From positions 1 to 35,704 of the forward strand of contig CANIVF010000042.1 of the NCBI GenBank assembly GCA_947470895.1: DNA of 35,704 bases. Direction: 5' to 3'. The DNA comes from Bacteroidota bacterium (lineage in GTDB: Bacteria > Bacteroidota > Bacteroidia > Cytophagales > Cyclobacteriaceae). Shown here piece by piece: positions 9,290-18,060 of the stretch. Each line of letters starts with the position of its first letter. The first letter of the stretch is position 1. The notes beneath the pieces are model-generated. The model saw only the letters and a program-made list of their open reading frames with translations. It did not search any database and was not told the DNA's origin. A program made the position numbers and the translations under genes.

Positions 9290-11263
9290 GTTAGCAATCT
9301 GACTTCCTTCACGCGTCAGGTTATCATCCACCATGCGATTATTATATTGCTGAATCAGTCCTTTCAGATGCAGTTCCATGTGTTGCACCGTATCCGGAAG
9401 ATTGTTCAATAGATTTTGCTTCAATAATTTATCCTTCTTAAAATCATACAAACCCACTGATTTTGTACCATCAAATTGCAACAAGTAGTTGCCACGGAAA
9501 GATTGATACACCTGATCCACATAATTAAAAGCGAAAGGTTCTTCAACACGCTTAAATGCATCGCGACCAAAAGCGATATACGGTTTATCGTAATTCAGAT
9601 ACCCCAGTATCGTAGGCATGATATCAATCTGCTGAACAATCTCAGGTGCAAAGTCATGCCAGTCTGAACCCGGTTTGTAAAAGAAAATCGGAATAGAGAA
9701 ATAGCCCCACGCGGTGTTGTATTCAGGATAGGCAATCTCTGCCGAAGCATGATCAGCAGTAAAAACAAACAAGGTGTTCTTATACCAGGGCATCTTTGAG
9801 GCTGTCTCAAAAAACTTCTTCAATGAATAATCAGTATATTCTATTGTGTTATAAATATCACGATCACCGCCTTTGAATTTGGTTTCAAATTCTTTGGGTA
9901 GTTTGTATGGATGGTGAGAGGAAACCGTAAAGAGTGTAGTATAGAAAGGCTCTTTAAACGTATTCATGGTATTGGCAAAATAGTTCAGGAACTTATCATC
10001 CCATATCCCCCAGATGTTGTCATAGTCATCATCATTATTATACTCGTCCTTGCCATAGTATTCATCAAACCCGCATAGGTTGGCAAATGCATTAAAACCC
10101 ATCGAGCCATTGGGGGCCCCGTGAAAGAATGCAGAGTGATATCCTTTCTCTTTTAATAGGCTGGCTGTACTGTTGATTTTATTTCCGGAATAGTGTGAAA
10201 GCACATAGGGTATTTCGATGGAAGGAATGCTGCAAATGACAGAAGGCATAGCATCGATCGACTTTCTGCCGTTGGCCAATGAAAACTCAAAAGCACGACT
10301 CACTCCAATCAATGAATCCAGAAATGGAGTATGGCCGTGATAGCGCCCTGGTTCCATCCATTTGTTATACACACCCACAAACTCCTTCGAATAACTTTCC
10401 ATGATGATCACCACAACATTATCGTATTTGAAAGCAGCCGTATCGTTGGGCACTTTCAGCGGATCAAATACTTTCGTTAGCTGTTCTTCATTCTCAAAAT
10501 AGTTTACCTTTTGAATTACGCTTGCTTTGGCCGTGCGCATCAATGCGAAGGGTGTATTCAAAACCAGGTTGATATCTTTTGGTTCTTTGGCAAACTCTGC
10601 GGCATTGCTCAAGGTGATTGGCCGTGTGCTGTGCTTAAACCCTCCCCTTACGCCCCCGATAAATAAATAGATAACAATCGGCATCACCACAAAAGAAGAA
10701 AGATGGAATGTCCAGGAATTTTTTAATTGCGGTCCCTCTAGTTTGATTCGTTTATATCCCTTCACTAATAGCCAAATCAAAATGATCCACACCACAACGA
10801 CATACCAATAATCCAATACAAACTGGTAGAACAACAATCCCTTATTCTTTTCATTTTCAAACTGTGCCATCACACTCAGCGTGGTTCTGCGAAGCGTGAA
10901 CCGATAATAAATAAAATCAGCAGTATTGGCTGCCAATGCAATACTATTAAAAACGATAAAGATCCATTTAACAAGTTGCTGATACCCGTTTTTAAAACGT
11001 GCTGCCAATGGCAAAATCATGAGCAGAATAAATAAGGAATTGGAATAGAGTATGGCTGCGAGATCAAACTTGAGTCCGCCCAACATGATCCTCGCAAAGC
11101 GAGGTAACGTCATGTCGGGGAAAAAACTGGTATTAAAAAAATAAAATCCAATGCGGCTTATTGAATACAGTGCCATGACCAGCAAAAGACTCAACAACAT
11201 GGCTACATACACATTGCCCTTCCATTTCAATCCCACAAATAAAGCCTTTAACCGGTTAATCAT
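9269..11263 (-). CDS. LtaS-like sulfatase-fold membrane enzyme (phosphoglycerol/phosphoethanolamine transferase type)
   Basis: A 664-residue protein with five membrane helices in the first about 205 residues and a C-terminal alkaline-phosphatase/sulfatase-fold domain, the layout of lipoteichoic acid synthase and MdoB-like phosphoglycerol transferases. Seen: metal-binding Glu289 in VVVIIMESYSKEF, a probable nucleophile Ser335 in NGRKSIDAMPS (many LtaS proteins use Thr), and the late metal-binding pair in FTADHAS (504-505). In a Gram-negative cell the likely job is decorating a glycan or lipid on the periplasmic side with a head group; the acceptor is unknown. The start ATG lies close to a good promoter (11281-11312). 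Confidence 0.9.
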   Translation of the reverse strand: MINRLKALFVGLKWKGNVYVAMLLSLLLVMALYSISRIGFYFFNTSFFPDMTLPRFARIMLGGLKFDLAAILYSNSLFILLMILPLAARFKNGYQQLVKWIFIVFNSIALAANTADFIYYRFTLRRTTLSVMAQFENEKNKGLLFYQFVLDYWYVVVVWIILIWLLVKGYKRIKLEGPQLKNSWTFHLSSFVVMPIVIYLFIGGVRGGFKHSTRPITLSNAAEFAKEPKDINLVLNTPFALMRTAKASVIQKVNYFENEEQLTKVFDPLKVPNDTAAFKYDNVVVIIMESYSKEFVGVYNKWMEPGRYHGHTPFLDSLIGVSRAFEFSLANGRKSIDAMPSVICSIPSIEIPYVLSHYSGNKINSTASLLKEKGYHSAFFHGAPNGSMGFNAFANLCGFDEYYGKDEYNNDDDYDNIWGIWDDKFLNYFANTMNTFKEPFYTTLFTVSSHHPYKLPKEFETKFKGGDRDIYNTIEYTDYSLKKFFETASKMPWYKNTLFVFTADHASAEIAYPEYNTAWGYFSIPIFFYKPGSDWHDFAPEIVQQIDIMPTILGYLNYDKPYIAFGRDAFKRVEEPFAFNYVDQVYQSFRGNYLLQFDGTKSVGLYDFKKDKLLKQNLLNNLPDTVQHMELHLKGLIQQYNNRMVDDNLTREGSQIANSIRRGN

Positions 11264-11280
11264 TGCTAAATAGTAAAGTT

Positions 11281-11312
11281 CAAAAATAACTCAATAATAA
11301 CATGCGCAAAAG
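11281..11312 (-). promoter_or_regulatory. Promoter of the LtaS-like gene
   Basis: On the minus strand a -33 element CTTTTG (11307-11312) is followed after 18 bp by the -7 box TATTTTTG (11281-11288), matching the Bacteroidetes pattern. Transcription would start about 12 bases before the ATG, giving a very short leader. Confidence 0.55.
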
Positions 11313-11330
11313 AAATGCTGTGAGCTGATG

Positions 11331-11480
11331 CTAGAGGTCATTCAATACCGGTTTTGTTCTCCAATCGAAACGCACCGACAAAATCCGGACAAGGAAAGTA
11401 AAGATGATGGCAATCCACGCAGCAACCGTTTCTTCAACTCCAGCTACCCCATATAAAAACGTGAACAAGTCTCTGTCTTG
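11331..11480 (-). pseudogene. C-terminal remnant of a TRIC/YadS (UPF0126) family membrane protein
   Basis: The minus strand is open from 11480 to a TAG at 11331-11333 without a start codon. It reads LFTFLYGVAGVEETVAAWI then FTFLVRILSVRFDWRTKPVL, which matches the end of trimeric intracellular cation channel-like proteins (the final helix followed by RLL..RF.WR). A full gene would encode about 200 residues; only about 49 remain, preceded by a TGA. The rest of the gene is missing and unrelated sequence overlaps its broken edge. Confidence 0.6.
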
Positions 11481-11666
11481 TCAAAATTAACATTCAAATA
11501 ATTGAGACCATTGGTGTGTTCAAATTGAACGGTTCCATCCATCATATAGAAGTAGCTTACCCTTCCTCTGGATGTTTCCTCGATCATCTTTTTGTAAGGA
11601 GATCGATTGTCCCTGCGTGTGATAGGAAATGCCTATAAGCCATAGAAACCATAAAAAATTAGTCAT
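11444..11666 (-). pseudogene. Frameshifted remnant of a small secreted protein
   Basis: From an ATG at 11666 the minus strand encodes a signal-peptide-like start (MTNFLWFLWLIGISYHTQGQ) that soon runs to a stop. Another frame continues with coding-like sequence (RSPYKKMIEETSRGR, VSYFYMMDGTVQFEHTNG, LNYLNVNFDK) to a TAG at 11444-11446. I read this as one gene split by a frameshift and truncated where it meets the TRIC remnant. The family is not recognised. Confidence 0.4.
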
Positions 11667-11704
11667 AATAAAAATCCTGTAACGGAGCGATACCACGCCC
11701 AGGG

Positions 11705-11785
11705 CTAAATTTTGGAGTAAGGAAACAATCTGGCTACAACAATAAGCGCTAAAAGTACACTTGTTTTACCTATTCCAAAATTTAG
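11705..11785. repeat. Inverted-repeat pair resembling the ends of a small mobile element
   Basis: CTAAATTTTGGA (11705-11716) and TCCAAAATTTAG (11774-11785) are perfect 12-bp inverted repeats. The similarity extends inward, with gaps, to about 23-24 bases (to 11727 and from 11762). They enclose only about 34 bp. No flanking target duplication was found. A MITE, a solo insertion-sequence scar, or a regulatory hairpin are all possible. The rest of 11667-11835 shows no gene. Confidence 0.5.
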
Positions 11786-11835
11786 GTGGCTACGGAAGCG
11801 ATTATACTAAACCCTGATGATGATGCTTTAACCTT

Positions 11836-14112
11836 CTATTTTAATGTGAAAGCACCTTGTTTAACATCCCTCGAGTTGCCACCAACAAAAACATGAAACT
11901 CTCCAGGTTCAGCAACAAATTTCAAATCTGAATTATAGAATGATAAGTCTTTCATGCCAAGTGTAAAATTGACCCTTGTTGTTTCCCCGGCTTTTAAGCT
12001 GATCTTTTGGAATCCTTTCAGTTCTTTAACGGGTCTTGTTACAGATCCCACCAAATCGCGAACGTATAGTTGAACCACTTCACTGCCATCACGAATTCCT
12101 TTATTGGTTACATCAATGGATACACGAATTGAATCTGCGGATGTGATTTCGTTTGAACTTAACTTAAGGTCAGCGTAACCAAATTCAGTATAGCTCAAAC
12201 CAAATCCGAAAGGATAAAGCGGCTCATTGGAAACATCCAGGTAGTTGGATTGAAATTTCTGAAACCATGGTCCATTCAAAGGGCGGCCTGTATTTTTATG
12301 AGCATAATACATGGGCACTTGTCCTAGGTTCTGCGGAAATGTTGTTGTCAGTTTACCTGATGGATTCACATCACCAAGTAATACATCAGCTATGGCGTCA
12401 CCGGCTTCGCTGCCACCAAACCACACATTTAAAATAGCTGGCACGTTTTCTTCTTCCCACTTTAATGCCAATGGACGACCAGTAAATAACACCAACACCA
12501 AAGGTTTACCCGTTTTAAGTAAGGCTTTAATAAGATCTCGTTGCGTTTCAGGAATTTCAATATTGGTGCGGCTTGCAGCCTCACCACTCATCTCGGCAGC
12601 TTCACCAACGGCAGCTACAATTACATCTGCGTTCTTTGCCATTCGAACTGCTTCATCACGTAATTCGGCTGCAGAGCGCTTATCGCGGTGGAGCGATTTT
12701 CCAAACAGCGTTGAGTTCTTTTCCAGCAATGAATCCTCAGCCAGGTTAGATCCTTTGGCAAACACAATTTTCGCATTGTTGCCCAATGCCTTTTGCAATC
12801 CTTCGCGCAATGATATGGATTCGGAGAAACGTGCCGCCACACTCCATGTTCCTGTCATGTTTTCTTTGGCATCGGCCAGAGGGCCAACCAAAGCAATGGT
12901 ACCGGATTTTCTAAGTGGAAGAACATTGCCTTTGTTTTTCAACAAGACAAAACTCTGTGCTGCCGTACTACGGGCTTCCGCTCTGTTGGCGGCATTAAAT
13001 ACTTCGCTCTTTGCTCTGTTCTCATCACAATACTTATAGGGGTCATCAAACAGACCTAATTGAAATTTACCTTTTAGAATTCTGCGGCACGCATCATTAA
13101 TTTGTTTTTCGGTGATCTTTCCTTCCTTTATTGATTTACCCAGTGTGGTGAGTAACCCTTCACTTACCATATCCATATCCAAACCAGCACCGACTGCTTT
13201 GGCTGTTACTGTTTGAAGATCACCAAAACCATGATTAATCATTTCGCTGACACCGGTATAATCAGAAACGACAAAGCCCTTGAAGCCCCACTCGGAACGT
13301 AGCACATCCGTAAGCAACCATTTATTTGCTGTTGCTGGAATGCCATCAATTTCATTAAACGAAGCCATGATACTTCCAACACCAGCATCAACAGCCGCTT
13401 TGTAGGGTGGCAGATACTCATTGTACATTCTATGGCGACTCATATCCACCGTGTTGTAATCGCGGCCCGCTTCAGAAGCACCATAAAGAGCATAATGTTT
13501 CACACATGACATGATCGTATTGTTGGCAGACAGATCATCCCCCTGAAACCCCTTCACCATAGCGCGGGCAATTTCAGAACCGAGATATGGATCTTCGCCA
13601 CTGCCTTCTGAAACACGGCCCCACCGTGGGTCGCGCGAAATATCTACCATGGGAGAAAATGTCCAGTTAATTCCATCGGCACTGGCTTCTATGGCAGCAA
13701 CACGTGCACTGCGTTCAATCAACTTCATATCCCAGCTACAGCTCAGGCCAAGCGGAATCGGAAAAACCGACTCATAGCCATGAATTACATCCATACCAAA
13801 GATCAAAGGTATTTTCAACCTACTTTTCTCTATGGCAATTTTTTGCATCTCTTTAATATTGGCCACCGATTTTATATTGAAGAGGCCTCCCACTTTTCCT
13901 TGTTCAATTTTTTTAGCGATTTCAGAACTCTCGACCGCCCCCGTTGTAAAAGCTCCCGCGGATGGAAGATTGAGTTGACCAATTTTTTCCTCCAATGTCA
14001 TCAGACTCATTACGGAGTCGATGCGAACTTCGATGTAGGACTGTTTGTTCTTGGGAACTTCACTGCACGAAATAACAAGCAGCAAAAAAAGCAAACCATA
14101 AGACGCTTTCAT
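11836..14112 (-). CDS. Glycoside hydrolase family 3 beta-glucosidase lipoprotein (BglX-like)
   Basis: A 758-residue GH3 enzyme that removes terminal beta-linked glucose (or a similar sugar) from oligosaccharides. Seen: lipobox ending VISC (Cys16), the (beta/alpha)8 domain with DPRWGRVSEGSGEDPYL and KHYALYGASEAGRDYN, the nucleophile Asp284 in GFVVSDYTG, the second domain with GEAAEMSGEAASR, which carries the likely acid/base region, and a C-terminal fibronectin-III-like domain after GFGLSYTEF. It lies 13 bp downstream of a broken GH144-like glucoamylase gene on the same strand. That pairing suggests the remains of a glucan-utilisation operon, perhaps for beta-1,2-glucan, though the GH3 linkage preference cannot be read from sequence. 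No SusC/SusD pair is in the window. Confidence 0.93.
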   Translation of the reverse strand: MKASYGLLFLLLVISCSEVPKNKQSYIEVRIDSVMSLMTLEEKIGQLNLPSAGAFTTGAVESSEIAKKIEQGKVGGLFNIKSVANIKEMQKIAIEKSRLKIPLIFGMDVIHGYESVFPIPLGLSCSWDMKLIERSARVAAIEASADGINWTFSPMVDISRDPRWGRVSEGSGEDPYLGSEIARAMVKGFQGDDLSANNTIMSCVKHYALYGASEAGRDYNTVDMSRHRMYNEYLPPYKAAVDAGVGSIMASFNEIDGIPATANKWLLTDVLRSEWGFKGFVVSDYTGVSEMINHGFGDLQTVTAKAVGAGLDMDMVSEGLLTTLGKSIKEGKITEKQINDACRRILKGKFQLGLFDDPYKYCDENRAKSEVFNAANRAEARSTAAQSFVLLKNKGNVLPLRKSGTIALVGPLADAKENMTGTWSVAARFSESISLREGLQKALGNNAKIVFAKGSNLAEDSLLEKNSTLFGKSLHRDKRSAAELRDEAVRMAKNADVIVAAVGEAAEMSGEAASRTNIEIPETQRDLIKALLKTGKPLVLVLFTGRPLALKWEEENVPAILNVWFGGSEAGDAIADVLLGDVNPSGKLTTTFPQNLGQVPMYYAHKNTGRPLNGPWFQKFQSNYLDVSNEPLYPFGFGLSYTEFGYADLKLSSNEITSADSIRVSIDVTNKGIRDGSEVVQLYVRDLVGSVTRPVKELKGFQKISLKAGETTRVNFTLGMKDLSFYNSDLKFVAEPGEFHVFVGGNSRDVKQGAFTLK

Positions 14113-14125
14113 AATATTATAATAA

Positions 14126-15046
14126 TTAATAAGTAAAACTCAATTTTCGGGCAGCTTCCTTCACTTCAGGAGCAGACATAAATAAATTCCATAATAAACC
14201 GGTGCGATGATTTTCTATCATGACGATAATCGACCCCTGATCAATGGCAAGGTAGGAATTGGAGACCCATCCGCCAGAAAGGCTGAATGAATCATAAAAT
14301 CCATAAGGACCCCACACCTTATCCCCCATCGTATAGTAGAAAAAATCTAAGGCTTTCATCGACTCATCCGGTGTGTAAGGAAAAGAAGATAACGCGGCTG
14401 AAGGCGTTATTACACCAATATCATTAACTGATGAATGAGCGTGATGACCATTTTGATTGTGACTGGATGTTAACCTCCAGCATGAATCATTATAGCCTAT
14501 AAATTTTTTAGGATTGGCCACACAGTAGGCATAATTGATGTGCGATGCGTTTACATTTTGTTCCAAATCGTTAGCGTAGTCGTCAGAAAAATGAGGATCC
14601 AATCCAAGGTAAGAATAAGGCACCCGGCAGAGATGAAATAATCCACCGGGTTTTAGGATGATGCCAAAGTAAGTATTGTTTTGTATAATATTTCCGCTTC
14701 GGCCATAGCCATTGGTATAAACCATTTTAGGAATACTATGGGTAGGAGAAGCAGCCGCATAAAAGTAGGTGATTTGCTGTTCAAAATATCCGTACATAGC
14801 AAAGTTCATATCCTAAGTAAAGTTTGGCAACCAGTGCCAATATAATACATTCTCATTATTTTTTCTGTGCCAATCCCACTCTACTTCTTCCCAAAGATTA
14901 GTGATGCGCTTGATCAGATTATTCCCAACGGTATCAGTCAGTTGTAAGAATTGACGAAAAGTGACAAGACCTTGAATCCAAAATGAAGTTTCTAATAAAT
15001 CGCCACCGTTGTCTTTTGTGCCAGTAAGTTGGAGCTTTGGTAAAAA
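14126..15046 (-). pseudogene. Broken GH144-like glucoamylase (PF10091 family)
   Basis: The C-terminal half is clear: SHINYAYCVANPKKFIGYN, SPSAALSSFPYTPDESMKAL-like segments, YGFYDSFSLSGGWV, SYLAIDQGSIIVMIENHRTG and LLWNLFMSAPEV. In the same frame upstream of an in-frame TAG (14813-14815), earlier family sequence is readable (DNGGDLLETSFWIQGL, EWDWHRKNNENVLYWHW). Before about 15046 there is another stop and the expected first third of the enzyme is absent. The 227-residue open frame starting at 14809 is therefore only a fragment. The family contains endo-beta-1,2-glucanases (GH144) beside proteins annotated as glucoamylase. The intact GH3 gene follows on the same strand. Confidence 0.8.
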
Positions 15047-15080
15047 TTACCAACAGGAAAGTAAATCCTTATAACTATAT

Positions 15081-15323
15081 CTAAGAAGAAAAGCAGGCTA
15101 AGTGATCAGGCAATACTTCAGCCTTACAATCAAACTCCTTCAATAGATCACTTACCAGAGAAGGATGTACCATTTCAGTAGAAGGCCACACTACCAGTAC
15201 CCTATCACAGTCTTCCAAATCAAAACTTGCGATAGAATTAACAAAGCGATAATGAATTTTAGCTATCAACCTGTTCGCCTGATCACGATCAACCACATTC
15301 GTTTTAAAGACTTCTATCGTCAT
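15081..15323 (-). CDS. Small conserved-looking hypothetical protein
   Basis: An 80-residue cytoplasmic protein (MTIEVFKTNVVDRDQANRLI..., ASFDLEDCDRVLVVWPS, CKAEVLPDH). The arrangement of two beta-alpha-beta halves around FDLEDCDRVLVV recalls small ferredoxin-fold (HMA-like) Bacteroidetes proteins, but the CxxC of metal-binding members is lacking. No function is assigned. It has an ATG start and is flanked on both sides by broken genes on the same strand, so whether it is still expressed is uncertain. Confidence 0.55.
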   Translation of the reverse strand: MTIEVFKTNVVDRDQANRLIAKIHYRFVNSIASFDLEDCDRVLVVWPSTEMVHPSLVSDLLKEFDCKAEVLPDHLACFSS

Positions 15324-15353
15324 GAATGCTACACCATTGATTTTTGATTACGA

Positions 15354-15769
15354 TTAAGGAATCGCATTTTCATCCATAAACAAAATCTCCCATTGATGTC
15401 GATCCAGATCTGCAAAACTATGTTGATACATCCATGATCGTGCTGATCCATATAGACGGAACCTCCCGCAGCAACGGCCTTGCTCACTATATCTTTTACT
15501 TCATTTTTGCTTCCGGCATCAATAGCCAGTAATACTTCAGTGCTCTGATGAGCATTTGCGATCTCCTTTCTGGTAAAGGTTCTAAAAAACGGTTCAACCA
15601 AAAGCATCACAAAAATATTTTCACCCACAATCATGCACGTTGCTTTTTCATCCATGAATTGTGGATTAAACAAGAAACCGAGCTTCGTAACAAATGCCAC
15701 TGATTTATCGAGATCTTTTACGGGTAGGTTGACCAAGATTTTTGTTGCGATGATGTGATTTAATTTCAA
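15354..15769 (-). pseudogene. VOC-family (glyoxalase/dioxygenase-fold) gene with C-terminal frameshift
   Basis: The N-terminal about 110 residues are a normal VOC protein (LVNLPVKDLDKSVAFVTKLG, DEKATCMIVGENIFVMLLVE, KAVAAGGSVYMDQHDHG). The frame then slips: the expected ending is found in another frame (MYQHSFADLDRHQWEILFMD) and stops at 15354-15356, placing a single-base lesion near 15440. The open frame as it stands ends in unrelated residues at 15329. The family's usual start (M-A-T-K-I) corresponds here to an ATC codon, and only an upstream TTG at 15769 remains, overlapping the end of the preceding broken gene. Confidence 0.75.
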
Positions 15770-16224
15770 TTCTGATTGTACGCATCTTTCAATGCTTGTA
15801 TTTCTATGTTGGCCATCTTAAGCATAGCCGTCATTACGCGTTGTGATTTTGCCGGATCTTTATCACTTAACAACTGACCCAAGACAGGAGGAACCACCTA
15901 CCATGATAGTCCATACTTATCCTTGAGCCATCATCCACATCGTGATTTGTCACCACCGGCAGAAAGTTTTTCCCACAGTTCGTAAATTTCAGGTTGGGTT
16001 TCTGCTAGTACGAATAATGAAATCGCTTCAGTGAATTTGAATTGAGTGCCTCCATTCAATGCCTGAAATTCCTGGCCGTCCAATACAAACGATACCCCAA
16101 TCACCGTTCCATTAGGTCCGGGCATCAGACTATTAATTTTCGAGTTTTTAATAATCGACACGTAATACTTTGCAGCTTCTTCCGCCTGGTTATTAAACCA
16201 AAGAAAGGGTGTTATCTTTTGCCT
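15766..16224 (-). pseudogene. PhnB-like VOC-family gene with lost start and two stops
   Basis: Read in one frame, the minus strand gives a full-length PhnB/3-demethylubiquinone methyltransferase-like VOC protein: [90 protein letters not shown]. The expected ATG is AGG (16222-16224). A TGA interrupts at 15931-15933, next to what may be a three-base insertion, and a TAG at 15898-15900 replaces the usual Gln of the LSWQ motif. The 76-residue open frame within is a fragment. Three independent lesions make a functional product unlikely. Confidence 0.82.
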
Positions 16225-16246
16225 GATACTTTTGGTTTAGATGATC

Positions 16247-17047
16247 TTACTTACTATCAATTTGCTTCATGATCTCTTTGATGATCCTTGCCAACTCCTT
16301 TTTATTTTGCTCAGCTTGGAAAGCATTTTTAAAATAAACCAGGCGCCTGTCTTTGTAATCGCCCTGAAGTAATGCTGATTTAATTTTTACCACATAAGGA
16401 TGATGGAAGACGAGTAATATCGTATGGGTTTTATAAGGACCAAATGTGACAATATCGTGTTTGTAGTAATAACTTAGAGCATTCCATTTGATTCGTTCAC
16501 TCAGTTTTGAACTTGATTTCTTAATCAACGATCGCACCGAATCGATGTCATTCTTCTGATCACCGCTAAGCTTGCTCATGTATTGCTCCACGAGCACCTC
16601 ATCGGTAAGCTTCGCTGCTGGCTTCAGGTTAACCGCTGACTTACTCGAATTCTTCGCGCTTGCCTTACTTATCAATTTGGCATTGTGTCTTGCCTCATTC
16701 TCTTCAACGCGCGCTTTAACTATTTTCTTTACGAGCGCCACCGGTATTGGTTTATCAATCGTAAACTGAATGGTTCCCTTCGATGTTTTGAAACCTTTTA
16801 ACTCCTCATGCTTGTCGACTATCTGAACGCTTCCTGGAAAAAAACTGCAATGATTCTTAAAAGCAGCAAAGTAAACCAACATGCAGTGTTGCTTAAAAGC
16901 AGGCATACCATAACGAATTAATTCCTCGGCATCCGGGGCAACAGATTTAATTGTCTGGCGCAACTTTTTAAGTACTAACTGAACTTCTTCCGGAAGTGCT
17001 TTCAAATACTCATTAATCGATGTTGCAGACGTCAGTTTCATTGCCAT
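16247..17047 (-). CDS. Protein with two DUF1801 domains
   Basis: A 266-residue cytoplasmic protein. The first DUF1801 domain (about residues 8-120) carries the usual core: APDAEELIRYGMPAFKQHCM, LVYFAAFKNHCSFFPGS. A lysine- and serine-rich linker (about 125-150) follows. A second DUF1801-like domain (about 155-262) contains SSKLSERIKWNALSYYYKHD. Single-domain members include B. subtilis YdhG, proposed as an iron chaperone; the biochemical function is not firmly known. The ATG at 17047 is 10 bp after the SRPBCC gene. It is intact although the next two genes downstream are broken. Confidence 0.85.
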   Translation of the reverse strand: MAMKLTSATSINEYLKALPEEVQLVLKKLRQTIKSVAPDAEELIRYGMPAFKQHCMLVYFAAFKNHCSFFPGSVQIVDKHEELKGFKTSKGTIQFTIDKPIPVALVKKIVKARVEENEARHNAKLISKASAKNSSKSAVNLKPAAKLTDEVLVEQYMSKLSGDQKNDIDSVRSLIKKSSSKLSERIKWNALSYYYKHDIVTFGPYKTHTILLVFHHPYVVKIKSALLQGDYKDRRLVYFKNAFQAEQNKKELARIIKEIMKQIDSK

Positions 17048-17057
17048 AGTAAAATGT

Positions 17058-17591
17058 CTATTTTTCCAGAATAGTTTTGAGGTTAGCTAAACTCAATTCC
17101 AGGTCCGTTCCCAGCATACCATCAATAAAAGGAACCATCAAGTTCATGGGATAACTATTTCTGCCATTCATTACCCAGATTACTTTTACCTGATTTTCAG
17201 ATTCAGACTCAATGATCATACTGGTTTGAGCCACTCCTTCAAAAGGTTTGATAAACCGAATCTCTGCATCCACGCGTTCTCCTTCTATCAACTTAATTAT
17301 CTCCTGCTCCCCTATTCCAACATTTTTATCCTCGCTATCCCAGGCATACACAAAGCCAATACTTCCATCGGTGCCAGTGAATTCTTTTTTCATGTTTGGA
17401 TCTGCCATAACCCATTTACTGTACTGCTCCTGATTTTTCTGATATTTAATAAAACCGTAAACATCTTTTGCCGGTCGGCTGATGGCAATTTCTCTTTTAA
17501 TGGAATACTCATTTTTTATAAACAAGGCAACCAATAAAAGAATCGAGATCATAGCGACAATGACAGTCAGAATAATGAATACTATTTTCAT
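17058..17591 (-). CDS. Membrane-anchored SRPBCC-family protein
   Basis: 177 residues: an N-terminal membrane helix (about 1-25, VFIILTVIVAMISILLLVALF) followed by a START/Bet v1-type SRPBCC domain. The entry strand (SIKREIAISRPAKDVYGFIK), a middle section (QYSKWVMADPNMKKEF) and the C-terminal helix (GTDLELSLANLKTIL) fit the polyketide-cyclase-like subgroup. These domains bind hydrophobic small molecules in a deep cavity; the ligand is unknown. It sits 40 bp after the broken DoxX-like gene and 10 bp before the double-DUF1801 gene. Confidence 0.85.
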   Translation of the reverse strand: MKIVFIILTVIVAMISILLLVALFIKNEYSIKREIAISRPAKDVYGFIKYQKNQEQYSKWVMADPNMKKEFTGTDGSIGFVYAWDSEDKNVGIGEQEIIKLIEGERVDAEIRFIKPFEGVAQTSMIIESESENQVKVIWVMNGRNSYPMNLMVPFIDGMLGTDLELSLANLKTILEK

Positions 17592-17631
17592 ACAATAAAT
17601 TTCATTTTACTTCAATGATAATTAAAACTAT

Positions 17632-18001
17632 TTAACCGTTAATAAAGTCTGATGATTCTTTCAGTTGAAATACAATAAAAAAAATAGCGTCAGCCAATAG
17701 GAATACCCCTACAGCAAGACCGTCCTGGGCAACGAAAGCATGATAAAGAAAAACATTCACGGTAACCGGAACGAGGACGATCGAAGCCAACGAAACAAAC
17801 CGGCCAGATATAAAAGCAATGGCACAGATCAACTCCGTCATTTTAAGGAGTGGAACTAAGTAAACCGATGCTTCTATTCCTTCATTAAAAACCTTAACCG
17901 GTCCTTCCAATTCAGGTGGTGGGGTCAGATTAAACAGAACCCGAAGAAAGTAAGAATAAAATCCCCATGAGCACACGAACAATAAGTACTGCCATTCTCA
18001 T
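17632..18001 (-). pseudogene. DoxX-like membrane protein gene with N-terminal frameshift
   Basis: The body is a normal DoxX-type four-helix membrane protein (PPPELEGPVKVFNEGIEASV, LLKMTELICAIAFISGRFV, VPVTVNVFLYHAFVAQDGL). The natural N-terminus (MRMAVLIVRVLMGILFLL) lies in a different frame starting at an ATG at 18001 and runs into a TAA within about 25 codons. The frame change lies at about 17945-17965, just before the NLTPPP segment. The 116-residue open frame beginning at 17982 has an unrelated N-terminus. It is the first gene of the cluster divergent from the GlxA-like regulator. Confidence 0.7.
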
Positions 18002-18060
18002 ATTAAATTTAGTTATGCTGCAAAGATGTTAACAAGTTAATCATTCATTCATGTGCAAAA

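Noticed and set aside
15037-15053. TTGGTAA-AAA-TTACCAA palindrome next to the glucoamylase remnant as a terminator or insertion end
   Set aside because: Seven A/T-rich pairs without a T-run are weak and no partner copy was seen; too little to call.
14813-16224. In-frame TGA, TAG and TAA codons in several genes could mean stop-codon recoding
   Set aside because: All three codons end intact genes in the same window (for example TGA for YebC and TAA for ggt), and the affected genes also have frameshifts and lost starts, so decay or sequence error explains them better.
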